Shown: piece after piece, positions 47,249 through 57,543 of the stretch | How positions within the stretch are numbered: position 1 is the first letter of the stretch | How the letters are laid out: every line of letters begins with the position of its first letter | From: Spirodela intermedia | Taxonomy: Eukaryota; Streptophyta; Magnoliopsida; Alismatales; Araceae | Length of the DNA: 64,000 nucleotides | Direction of reading: 5' to 3' | NCBI GenBank assembly: GCA_902729315.2 | Contig: LR746273.1 | Span: 5,001-69,000 of the forward strand | Position numbers and translations under genes: made by a program | The notes under the pieces: model-generated | What the model saw: only the letters and a program-made list of their open reading frames with translations | The model's database searches: none | What the model was told of the DNA's origin: nothing

Positions 47249-48834
47249 TGATAAGTTTTCATTATCATGAGTTAATAATTAGTAAATAATATAGTTTTAG
47301 CCTTAACTCATGATAAATAGACTTATATTTGTGTTAAAGTGTGAAAAGAGGTTTTCAATTGATTAACGTGAATTTTTGGGTAATTATGTGATTTTATATG
47401 ATTTTTACAGTCTTACTTTTGAGATAAATGAAGAACAAGAGATAAAATTAAAAATATGGCAAAATGGGGGGACTCGCAAGTGCAGTCAGGGAGTAGCCGC
47501 GAGCCCCGGCTTGGCTTGGACCGATAAGGCACGTGTGTGCCACTCCCCTTCCACGTCACCGGTGGCCAGCCAACTGTGAGGCAAGGAGTGGTCGTACACG
47601 CGAGAGAAGGGACTTTGCTTACAAAGCTAACATTATTATATATTTGCCCGAAAAATCGGTGCACAACCGATGTGGGACTAAACCCGCGTCACACCTTCCT
47701 CATAAGAGGCGAGGCGACCGGCGCAGGTTCGAATCCTCCCAGAGTCAAAATTCATATATTTTTATCTGATTATCGTGACTTTCCTGCAGATCGCCGGCGA
47801 AGGATTAAGTAATGAGAATTGTTGGATCAACAGCGAAAATCTCGTCAATGCGCTTCGCAGAGTATTGCTACTAAAATTGCTAAATGATTCGCAATAAAAG
47901 GATCACGAATCCATCGAGTAAATCATCTCCGATTGATTGACGAACAAGGCGTTGTCGGGAAGAGGGCGATCCATCGAGAGACGAGTCACCACCTCCTGAG
48001 AGTGTACTAGATGCGATGAAGAGCCTCCTCTTGCTGCGTGGGCCTGAGGATGAAGTTCCCTGACATGTGCCCCACCTCCATCCAGCTCCTCTCCGTCGGG
48101 TGACAGCCGCCGAAGAGCCACAAAGTCGTCATTTTTCCGCTCCACCGGGTGACAGCCGCCAAAGATGACTCGACGACCCATTTCAGTGATCTCTAGACTT
48201 CGCAAGAAGATCTAGAGATTGCCCACGTCGTCTTTGTCCAAGGAGAGCCTTCGAGGCTGTGGATATTGCACAACGATCCTCCCGAATGCTCAGGATTCCG
48301 ACGCATCGTCATCGCGACGCTGGAACTCTATTTTCCTACTTTCAACTTACTTTACGTTTCATTTAGTGATAGTTTTTGTGATTTTAATTTACCAAAATAT
48401 ACTTTGTTCTATTACAATTCTTCTGACTTTTATAGATATTAATTTGATCAGTTAAATCGTCTGTAATTGCTTACGTAAGAATCGCCAGGTGGAACTTTGT
48501 TTCTGCCTGATTCGCATTCGCCAGGCGCTGACATCATCATGACGTCCGCACCCTTACTTCCCTTTTTCGTGAATTTTAAATAGATTTCCTTTTCATTTCC
48601 TAGTATAAAATTCATAGAAAATTGTATGCATTGAAAAAAAATATGAATAATTACCATATATTATATTACATCCCTGTTATCGACTTGGAAAATTACCGCT
48701 ATTTTTAGAAGTTTTATTGAATTATAATCAATATATTTATTCATAAATACTTCTAAATATCCAAAAAATCATATTTTCTAGTTTTATAAATTTAATATTT
48801 GCGTGATTTAATATACAACGACTGAGTCATGTCA
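47249..48834 (-). mobile_element. Nested LTR of copy C
   Basis: TGATAAGTTTTC...GAGTCATGTCA with flanks AACAG (47244-47248) and AGCAG (48835-48839). It shares even the mutated duplication base with copy B. Confidence 0.88.
47637..47678 (-). promoter_or_regulatory. USE plus TATA in nested LTR (copy C)
   Basis: Minus strand: GTCCCACATCG (47668-47678), 25 bp, TATATA (47637-47642). GGTTCGAATCC on the plus strand at 47726-47736 matches a tRNA B box. Confidence 0.5.
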
Positions 48835-50280
48835 AGCAGCTAAGGGTGACCGATTGAGGGCACATGTGTGTCACTCCTTGTCCACATCACTAGTGGTCTG
48901 TCGTGCGTGGGACAAGGAGCGATCGTACACATGTGAGAAATGGACCAATTAATTCTTAAATCTCGTATTACTATATGTTCATCTCAAAATTTGACGTATA
49001 ACTAATGTGGGACTAAATCAAGGATCATTGAATATTTTTGATGATTTTAATACCCATAATACCCCTTATTTACAACAACGAGATATCACAATGATGTACT
49101 ATATAAAGATATTTGATAACTTATTTTTCTCTCTCTCATACTGACATACTACTGACGAGGGTTTGAATTCTACTAGAGCTAAAACTCATATTTTTCTCTG
49201 ATTAAATTGTACTTTTTATGTAAATTTTTGGTGAACAATTAAGCCACCATAATCACTTAATCATTGGCAAAAATTTCATCAATGCGATTCGCAGAGTATT
49301 GTTACTAAAATTATTGAACGATTCGTGATAAGAGGATCGCAAATCTATCAAGTAAATCATCTCCAATTGATCGGCGAGCAAGTTGTCGTCGGGAAGAAGA
49401 CGATCTGCCGAGAGACGAGTCGTCACCTCTTGAGAGCATACAAAATATAATGACAAGTCTTCTCTTGCTGCGTGGACCTAAGAATGAAATTGCATGACAT
49501 ATGCTCCACCTCTATCGAGCTCAACTCTGTCAGGTGATAGTTGTCAGAGAGTCACAAAGTCATCATTTTTCCGTTCTACTAAGTGATAGCCATTGAAGAC
49601 AATTTGGCGACCCATTTCATTGATCTTTAAATTTTGTAAGAAGATCTAGAGATTGTCCACATCGCCTTTGTCTAAGATGAGCCTTCGAGGTTGTGAATAA
49701 TGTATAATAATATTCTCGAATACTTAAGATTTTAATACATCATTGATGTATGGCTACCGCAATACTGGATCTTTATTTTTTTTATTTTTAACTTAATCTT
49801 TACTTCATTTAAAAATAATTTATATGATAGAAAAATTTTAAACTACTCTTCATTCAATTACGATTCTTTTGGCTTTTACATATCTTAATTTAGTCAATTA
49901 AATCATCTATAATTACTTATGTAATAATCATCAGGCAGAACTTTATTATTGCTTGATTCGCATTCATCAGGTGCTGACATCATCTTGACATCCACACCTT
50001 TATTTCTCTTTTTTTGTGAATTTTAAATATATTTTACTTTCATTTCTTAGTCTAAAATTCATAAAAAAATATATTGTTTGAGACAAATTCTGAAATATTA
50101 CCCTATATTATATTACATTCATGTGATCGACTGATAAAATTTTCACTATTTTAGAACTTTTATTGAATTATAATTGATATATTTATTCAGAAATACTTTT
50201 AAATATCTAAAAATTACTATTTTGTAGTTTTATAAATTTTAAATTTATGTTATTTATTATACAACGACTAAGTCACGTCA

Positions 50281-51387
50281 TCCACCCAATGTCAACAAAA
50301 ACAAACAGATGCTCCTCAAAAAAAGTAAATAAATTATTCATATTATTTGATAAATGTAGAATTAAAAATTTTAAAAGTAAATTGAAATTTAAAATTATAT
50401 AACTATAAAAGAATTCTTGATATATGAAATTTTTAATCAGTAAAATATTAATATATAATGAATAAATCATCAACTGATGAAAATTTAATAATAGGAATAA
50501 GGTTGAAATAAAAAGGAAATAGTTTCAATATAAGAGAAATCAGTTTCACTATTAAAGTGCCTCCTTTTCACAATACATTTACATTCCAGAATTCATGTCA
50601 TGTTTTGAACGAAAATTAATGAGTGCTATCACTATATAAGTCGATATAATTTTCTATCCTAAAACCTGAACAAGCTGAAAAATATATAAAATCCACGTTG
50701 ATTTTTATACTAATTAAATACTAATTGCTGCTTAGCCCAAGTTCCCTTTGACAACATGTTATCCAAGGATCGTAGTGAATTCAAGGCACCTTTTCTTTCA
50801 TTTGAAAATATATAATAAAAATTATATTTGTGAAGGATTATAACTCTATTAGTATGACATGATATGATCTTGTTTGAATAATTGATCTCAAACAAAGTTC
50901 AGTTTCACGCTGGTTCAAAAATTGGCCCACTAATATAATGTTTGGCTTATGGGTAAACATGGTTGGAAGAAGTTGTTTGAATGAATACTAATTGAAGTTT
51001 CAACGCTCACGTGCAGGCAATATGAGTTGACTTGATATTCAATTGAGCTTTTGCAGATCGCTTGGTTTGGCACTACAAACTCCACCGTGTTAATTATGGA
51101 AGCTACTTTGACTTATGATGCTTATAGGGGAGATTCTTCGCCTCTTGCTCACTCTCACTCTCTCTCAATCATTCTTTCAGCGGTTTCTCGCACGCAGTGT
51201 AAAATCTATTAAATGCTGATAGCGAAATGGTTTCTCTTCGGAAACCTCTTAGAGTCTCTATCCTTCTGTAAGCAATCTCTCCCACTCGGTAACTTCGCCG
51301 CCTTTCTTCTCTGATCAGACGTATTCGTCCATTTTCTCCTCGAGGAAGGGGAAGCAGAGAGGCGTGGAAGGGGGGAGAGGTGAGGAA
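50281..51387 (+). promoter_or_regulatory. AT-rich repeat edge and GNAT upstream region
   Basis: About 50281-51052 belongs to the duplicated block. From about 51130 the sequence becomes CT-rich and balanced and is the likely promoter and 5' UTR of the GNAT gene. A copy of it exists at 30430-30684. No TATA box can be assigned with confidence. Confidence 0.5.
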
Positions 51388-54300
51388 ATGAGATCGGTCA
51401 CCCTGGATTTCTTCTTTTCTACCTCTTCCACAACTCCTGTGCCTCATCCCGGTTGTCACCCCAAGAATCTTTCCCTCATCCCCTCTAGTTCCGGACGCAT
51501 CGCTGCCGGAGGCAAGGGGCGTGAAGCTGTTTGTCTCCCCCGGTCCGCTCATTCCGCTAGCACCCGGAGACGTGGACAAGGTAGAGTTTCCACAACGATC
51601 GTTTCCCAAACCACGAAGGGGTTTAATTTTTCGAAAATTGGAGCATTCTTTTTCGATGGAAATCGGTCGTGCGAAGGGTTGGTTGGTGAAGGGGGATCCC
51701 GGACTTGATTGCATTCGAGGGATATCCTCCGTCTTCCGTTCACGGCAGTGCTCAAGTTGGTCATTTCCTATTTCCCAGCGATATAACTGATAGACGCCGA
51801 ACGCTCGCTTCATTTATTCCTGGAGTATATGATTTTTGATGAATTATCTCCCGCTATGGCCGTTTCCAACTCGATGATTTGCCACTTCTCTCATTCTCTT
51901 CTAAACTCCGTAGTCTCGTTTTGTTTCCTTGACGATTCCCCTTTTCGGAGGTTCTTCCATCTTCCGAGCCGTCGACGTGGCGGATTTCTTTTGTTGGCTG
52001 GTATTATCCGAGTGAAAAGACACAAATCCATGGAAATTGCAATATCACGACCTTCGCATTTTTGGGAGATTGATTCAACTCTATTCTTTCTCGATAGGAG
52101 TGCGTCGGGCCAGCCCAGGCTTCGATGTCTTCCCCTCGGTCTGCTCTGATGTTGTGGTTCGCGAGGCACGTCTGGAGGACTGTTGGCAGGTGGCCGAGAC
52201 ACATTGCAGCTCCTTCTTCCCAAACTACACATTTCCCTTGGATCTGGCGCTGAGGATCGATCGGTTCGTGGCTCTGCTCTCGGGATTTTCCGTCCCATCG
52301 GGATGCATGAGATCGTGTCTGGTTGCCGTAACTGCCCGCGGGACGGACGACAACCTCTTCATTGGAAGTGAGGGCTTCATCGAGGGGAAATTAGGCTTCA
52401 AACGAGGAACGGTTGCTGGAATCTTGACGGTCGACACAGTGGCCGACTATCTTCCGAGGAAAGGTCCATTCCGATTAAGAAGGTAACTATCGAGTGCTAA
52501 GATTTCCTTCATTTGTGAGATGTAGAAATTGAAATCACAACTGCACTGTTATACCGTCCTCAGGCTATTCTACATTTTATACCCATAAGCTCACCTCTTG
52601 AAGTTTCTTGTGCCCGTTGGGTGCGGATTTGCTTTTAGCCGATGAACTGAAGATCGATTGGCTTATAATATCATCGCTGGTCGTGCAGAGATTTTTTTTT
52701 CGCTCTTTGTATGACTCCATTTAATATGACTTTCGGGATTTATTCTCGAAGAAGATGATAAAGATGATAGCGAAATCTATCAACGTCAAAATCAGCAGAT
52801 ATCCCCCATCACTCTGGGCAATTAGACAGGCAAACAATGCCCTTAGCAAGCAGATGATTCCCTCTAAAAATCAGAAATTGTTTTGGACGCTAGCCCTGTA
52901 ATTCAAGTAAACATTAACACCACTGTCCATGTGTATAAGGAGTTACATGAAAGGAGGGGTCTCTGTCGCAGCTTGAATGCTTACGTCAGAACTGATAAGT
53001 GAACGTTAGAGCAATTTGGCATTTCAAACTGAAGGTTGTCTGTATTAGTACTCAATTCTTCTAGACAGTTTTTGTTTAGTTATTATTCTACAGAGTATAA
53101 ATATTCGGATGAGCACGGATGATGAGAGACGTATGCATCACAGTGCCTTCTTCAGAATATACATTCCCCTGGAATGTACAATCAAGAGGGGAGCGTGTGC
53201 CAAGGTTTGGTATATCATTTTTTCTTTAAGCTGTTTATTGCTATGGTGAGTATGAACTTTGATTTCGTTATTTATTTGATATCAGAATTGCTGGGATCTT
53301 ATTGGCTGGGGTCCCTATCCGAATGTTCTTTGTATACATCATTAAGCGGAACGTAATGGATAAAGTATGGAGTATGAAGTTCTGATTTGTGTATATCTTT
53401 TAGAAGAATCCCAACCGACTATGAAAAAATATTGCCGGGTAGCTTGGATCCGTGTAGACTTTTAATGGCAGTATGCTCATCGCTGTGACAACTGGATTGG
53501 GAATGCTGCAGATTATTGTGGATAGTTACCGAAAGGAAATTTCTGATTGTGAGGCTCTTCGCTAGGATAAATCAGTGGCCTAACTCTATGCACAGGAGCT
53601 ACTCTTTTCTTTACCTTGGGCGATTGTATCTCATGAATGATTGTAGAGTTGAACTCCTTACATCTCTCTTGTGAAACTATCAAAAAAGGCATGATAAAAG
53701 AAAGTTTAGTTGAACTCAATGCTGTATATTGAATGGTGCTTTGGAAGCCGTCTGTGAATGCGGCGGACGTTAGACTAAAATATTACTTTAGTTTTATAGA
53801 CTGTCCATAGGGACATACTTTATCCTTTGGTTTCACTTCATACATGGCATTTTATTTCTGCCTTTCACTGGGTGTTTTAGATTCACGGTTGTATCTTCAT
53901 TTATGTTTTTGCGAGTTTGATGCATTCTTCTCTCGTGATTGGCATACGGATTTCTTTGCCCCAGATAAGATAATATTCTGAAAAATTTCACATCAACATC
54001 TCGATAGAATCCAACCGCCATTCTGCAGGCATCTTAAAAGAATAGAAAAGTTCAAATGCGCAGTGAGGATGATGACGATGATATGTGCTATTATTTTTAA
54101 TTTACTGCAGAACTGGAATTGCGTACATATCCAATGTTGCTGTTCGGGAGTCCGAGAGACGAAGGGGGATTGGCAGGCAGCTTGTTAGCAAGGCGGAGGC
54201 CTTTGCCCGTCGCTGGGGATGTAGAGCTATTGCACTGCACTGCGACGTGACCAATGTGGCGGCCGTGAGGTTGTACAGGAGCCAGGGGTACAAATGTATC

Positions 54301-54408
54301 AGGATCCCAGAGCACGCTAATTGGCCGCAGCCAAGAACCAGCCCAGACACGCGATTCTATCTTATGATGAAATTGTTGGCCACTCAACAGTCCGGCCAAA
54401 CCAGATAA
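51388..54408 (+). CDS. Plastid-type GNAT N-acetyltransferase (three exons)
   Basis: Proposed exons 51388-51580, 52098-52482 and 54111-54408 join in phase to a 291-residue protein. All junctions are GT-AG (ACAAG/GTAGAG; CGATAG/GAGTG; AGAAG/GTAACT; ACTGCAG/AACTGG). The N-terminus is Ser/Thr-rich and positively charged, as expected for a plastid transit peptide. The core reads VVREARLEDCWQVAETHCSS, AGILTVDTVADYLP and TGIAYISNVAVRESERRRGI. RRRGIGRQL fits the acetyl-CoA binding motif Q/R-x-x-G-x-G/A. GNAT proteins transfer acetyl from acetyl-CoA to protein amino groups; the plant plastid family modifies N-termini and lysines. Exons 2 and 3 are secure by homology; exon 1 is inferred from phase and its transit-like composition. 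Intron 2 (52483-54110) holds nothing recognisable. Confidence 0.8.
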
Positions 54409-54901
54409 TGAAACGGGCACCGGTGCTGCCCCGGTCTATCTGCAGAGCGACTATGTAAAAATCATGCATGCGGATTGAGGCTTTCTTGTCGACCATGCGT
54501 GTAAATTCTGTAAAAAAGCAGTGTGCAATCGATGTTCCTCTGTTGCTCCCTCCCCCCGGAGCAAAGAGTAGGCAATTGTTCTCCTATCGGGGTCGCAAGT
54601 ACTCTCATTCGACCAATGTACATCATAACTGACGACAGAAAACTACCCTTACCCCTCAACTGTGTCGATGCGCTCATCCTAACCGTTGAACTGAGCGCGA
54701 TGCCGATAAATTATAAGATCAGCACTTTCGATTTCCTCGGGTGTTCCTGATTCGACGGGTGGCGGCGGAATATCTGAGGCTCATCGCATTCGGATCCTGC
54801 TGGTTGATATCATCTGCATGGATGTGCAGCTGGAACGGTTCGAAGCAATCAGTCTGCGTCGCAAGGGACCTAACCAACGCCCCTCGGGCGTGGACCTCTG
54901 C
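54409..54901. other. Convergent intergenic region
   Basis: Lies between the stops of the GNAT gene (+) and PPR gene (-), and contains the two 3' UTRs. No other feature was seen. Confidence 0.5.
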
Positions 54902-57223
54902 TCACCAGTAATCCCCGCAGGAACACTCACCGTCCTTGAAATGGTGAAAGCGGTTAGTGTCCCTCACGAATATTTCTCTCATTTCGAACCTCGATATGAA
55001 CTTGACTACGGAGTGGCAGTCGATGCATATCCGGAGGTTCTTGATGACTCGCAGGGGAGTTCCAGGTGGAGTGCTCAGCAGGCCCAACGCCACGGCCAAC
55101 TTCTCGCTGTGCCCACATAGGATATGCTCCTTATCCTGCTCCTCCACATCTTGCAAGACCAGATCGGTGCTGGGTTGGTGACCCAGCTTCCTCATTTCCA
55201 CGCTGAGCTTCTCCAGCCGCTCCAGAATCTGGGTCATCTGAGGATGCGACTGATCCCCGGCGAGAAGCGTGTGCAACCTGCTCTTGAGCTCAATCCAACT
55301 GTAGCCTGGGTTCTTCTTCAAACCCATCGCCCTCATCATGTCCCTTACTCCGTCTACACCACCCCGCATGCCTTTGGCTGCATAAATGTTGGAAAGAAGA
55401 ACGTAGTTTCCAACATTACCGGGTTCCAACTCGAACAGCTTACGCGCTGCGATCTCGCCCAGCGCCACGTCCCCATGGAGCTTACAGGCGCCTAACAATG
55501 CCCCCCACACGCATGCATCCGGCTTCAGTGACATCTTCTGTGTCAGGGCGTAGGCCCGCTCCAACTTCCCCGCGCGGCCGAGGAGGCTAACCACGCAGGC
55601 GTAATGCTCCATCCTCGGCGCAATCCCGTGGTCCTCAGACATGGTCTCAAAGTAGCGCAGGCCCTGTTCCAGCAGCCCTGCTTGGCTGCACGCGGCCAAG
55701 AGACACGTGAAGGTCACCGAGTCCGGTTTCTGCGCCCTCATCCGCATTAAGTCGAACAACTCTACGGCCTCCCTCGCCTTCCCGTGCATTGCGTATCCTC
55801 CCAGCATTGCGTTCCAGGAGACGACATTCCTCGAGGAGGGCGCGGCGGCTTCGAACACTCGGCGAGCGTCCCCGATTCTGCCGCATTTGGCGTACATGTC
55901 CACCAGAGAACTGCCGACGTACACGCCCTCGGACATTCCGTTCCGGATAGAGAAGCCGTGGACGGACCTGCCGTGCCCCAAGGCGGCGATATTCGCGCAA
56001 GCCGGCAAGACGCAAGAGATTGTGACCGAGTTGGGCCTGACGCCGGCGGCTTGCATCTCCCCGAAGAGGTCCAACGCTTCGGTGTCCTCCGCATTCTGGG
56101 AGCAGCAGGCTACGATAGAGGTCCAAGAGATGACGTTCAGCTTCACCCCCCCGTCCCGGAACTCCCTAAACGACCTCAGGGCCTCGTCGGCTCGGTTGTT
56201 ATGTGAGAGCCCCGATACCAGAGCATTGCAGGCACCCACCTCCATCTTCCGACCAATCCCACCGAACGCCCGCAGCATCTCTTCAACAAGCCGGCACTTG
56301 CCGTACATGGCGACCAGCGCAGTCACCACACAATCGTCAGACTCCAGGTTACACTTGATGATATACGCATGCGCCTGCATGCCCGCCAGCCCATCCTCCA
56401 AATCAGCGATAGCCGGGAGCACGCTCGAGACGGTGGAGCCGTCGGGTCTGGAACCTTCCGAGTGCATCTTCCGCAGCGCGCGTGCAGATTCCCTGGTAAG
56501 CCCGCTGGTGCTGAACCCCGCGATCATCCCGTTCCAGGTGACCCGATTGGGTTCCACCCCCGACGCGCGCATCAGGTCGAAGGTTCTCAGCGCCTCTGCG
56601 ACGCAGCCGCTCCTGGCGTAGCCACCAACCATGGCGCTCCAAGAGACCACGCTCTGATTGGTCATCCTCTCGAACACCCGCTGCGCATCTAGCGTCCGGT
56701 CGCATCGCAGGTACAGGTGAACGAGAGACGTCTGCACGAAAGAGTCCCCGGCACATCCAGACACCGACGCCAGAGCATGGACCTGCGGACCCGCGAGGTC
56801 CGATTGGAGGGCAGCGCAAGCCTTGAGGACGCTCGGGAGAACGAAGCGATCTGGCGGGAGGCCACCGCGAAGCATGCGTCGGAAGAGGGCAAGGGCACTG
56901 GAGGCATCGGTGACCGAGGGAGACTTCGACAGAGCAGAGATAAGGTTGGAGAAGCAGAACGGATCGGGGTCCCTGATATCATCCAGGAGGAGAACGGCAT
57001 CCGGGAAGCGGCAGAGGCTGGAGTAGAAAGAGAGGAGCTTGCTTGCGAGACGATCGTCGCTCGCGAGGTCGCCGGACTTGAGGAGGAGGGCGTGGGACCG
57101 CCGGATATGCGCGTACGAGGAGTGGGGGAGGGAGGCCGTGGGGGAGGCGGCGGGATCCGCGGCTTGATATAGACTTCTCCTCGCCATTAGGCGGGTGGGT
57201 ACGCCGCCAGTCGTCCTTGCCAT
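54902..57223 (-). CDS. PPR protein of the DYW class (At1g20230-like)
   Basis: An intronless frame of 773 residues with a long series of pentatricopeptide repeats (for example SWNAMLGGYAMHGKAREAVELF and ARRVFEAAAPSSRNVV), then E motifs and a C-terminal DYW domain. The DYW domain has the zinc-binding HSE (about residue 705) and CxxC (about 733-736, CIDCH) and ends CSCGDYW. Such proteins bind organelle RNA in a sequence-specific way and many edit C to U. Overall similarity and length fit the At1g20230 type of Arabidopsis (my recollection, not searched). An upstream in-frame ATG at 57484 would add 87 residues including a poly-Pro run. I chose 57223 (MARTTGGVPTRL) because the length then fits and the start leaves room for a promoter. 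Targeting is probably to mitochondria or plastids, inferred from the family. Confidence 0.88.
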   Translation of the reverse strand: MARTTGGVPTRLMARRSLYQAADPAASPTASLPHSSYAHIRRSHALLLKSGDLASDDRLASKLLSFYSSLCRFPDAVLLLDDIRDPDPFCFSNLISALSKSPSVTDASSALALFRRMLRGGLPPDRFVLPSVLKACAALQSDLAGPQVHALASVSGCAGDSFVQTSLVHLYLRCDRTLDAQRVFERMTNQSVVSWSAMVGGYARSGCVAEALRTFDLMRASGVEPNRVTWNGMIAGFSTSGLTRESARALRKMHSEGSRPDGSTVSSVLPAIADLEDGLAGMQAHAYIIKCNLESDDCVVTALVAMYGKCRLVEEMLRAFGGIGRKMEVGACNALVSGLSHNNRADEALRSFREFRDGGVKLNVISWTSIVACCSQNAEDTEALDLFGEMQAAGVRPNSVTISCVLPACANIAALGHGRSVHGFSIRNGMSEGVYVGSSLVDMYAKCGRIGDARRVFEAAAPSSRNVVSWNAMLGGYAMHGKAREAVELFDLMRMRAQKPDSVTFTCLLAACSQAGLLEQGLRYFETMSEDHGIAPRMEHYACVVSLLGRAGKLERAYALTQKMSLKPDACVWGALLGACKLHGDVALGEIAARKLFELEPGNVGNYVLLSNIYAAKGMRGGVDGVRDMMRAMGLKKNPGYSWIELKSRLHTLLAGDQSHPQMTQILERLEKLSVEMRKLGHQPSTDLVLQDVEEQDKEHILCGHSEKLAVALGLLSTPPGTPLRVIKNLRICIDCHSVVKFISRFEMREIFVRDTNRFHHFKDGECSCGDYW

Positions 57224-57543
57224 TGTGCTGTTGAGGACTCCGTCGGTGCACGAGATCTCTCTAGCCTTCCAAACAAGGACCGACTCCCTCGATGGTGGAG
57301 CGGGAGTATGAACATTGAATAACAAGGCTTGATTCAAGATGTCATTGGTTGACTCTGGGGGGGGGGGGGGGACTGGGATATCGTTTGCCTTGCCCGGTCC
57401 GGTACCACGCGTTTCGGAAATAAAGCCCACTGGGTTTCCCGCGCATCCGCTCCCACTCTTAACCCCTTGATTTCCCGCCTGCATCTCTCGCGCTGGAAGC
57501 CCTAAGGGGAGTAGACGGGAGGGAACAGCTCACGTCGTCACTC
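57224..57543. promoter_or_regulatory. Divergent promoter region of the PPR and POLA2 genes
   Basis: Only 320 bp separate the two start codons, so promoter and 5' UTR elements of both genes must overlap or lie inside it. It includes a poly(G) run at 57357-57371. No TATA box is evident, as is common for such housekeeping genes. Confidence 0.55.

Larger units (their letters stand above)
46945..50280 (-). mobile_element. Older LTR of copy C, split by a nested LTR
   Basis: From TGATAAG to GTCACGTCA on the plus strand, interrupted by the nested LTR at 47249-48834. Confidence 0.8.
43453..51052 (-). repeat. Right arm of large inverted repeat (copy C)
   Basis: Reverse complement of 31241-38831. It contains a truncated LTR, the DUF247 copy C with flanks, the nested LTR pair and the AT-rich segment. 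It borders the conserved gene region on its right and probably occupies the original location. Confidence 0.85.

Noticed and set aside
51829-52149. Frame 51829-52149 as the GNAT first exon (MAVSNSMICHF...)
   Set aside because: It is out of frame with the conserved GNAT core and would need a very short intron. The 51388-51580 exon joins in phase with good splice sites.
57224-57484. Longer start of the PPR protein at 57484 (860 residues)
   Set aside because: The added part is low in complexity with a poly-Pro run, has no PPR-family similarity, and would leave only 59 bp to the POLA2 start. 57223 fits family length.
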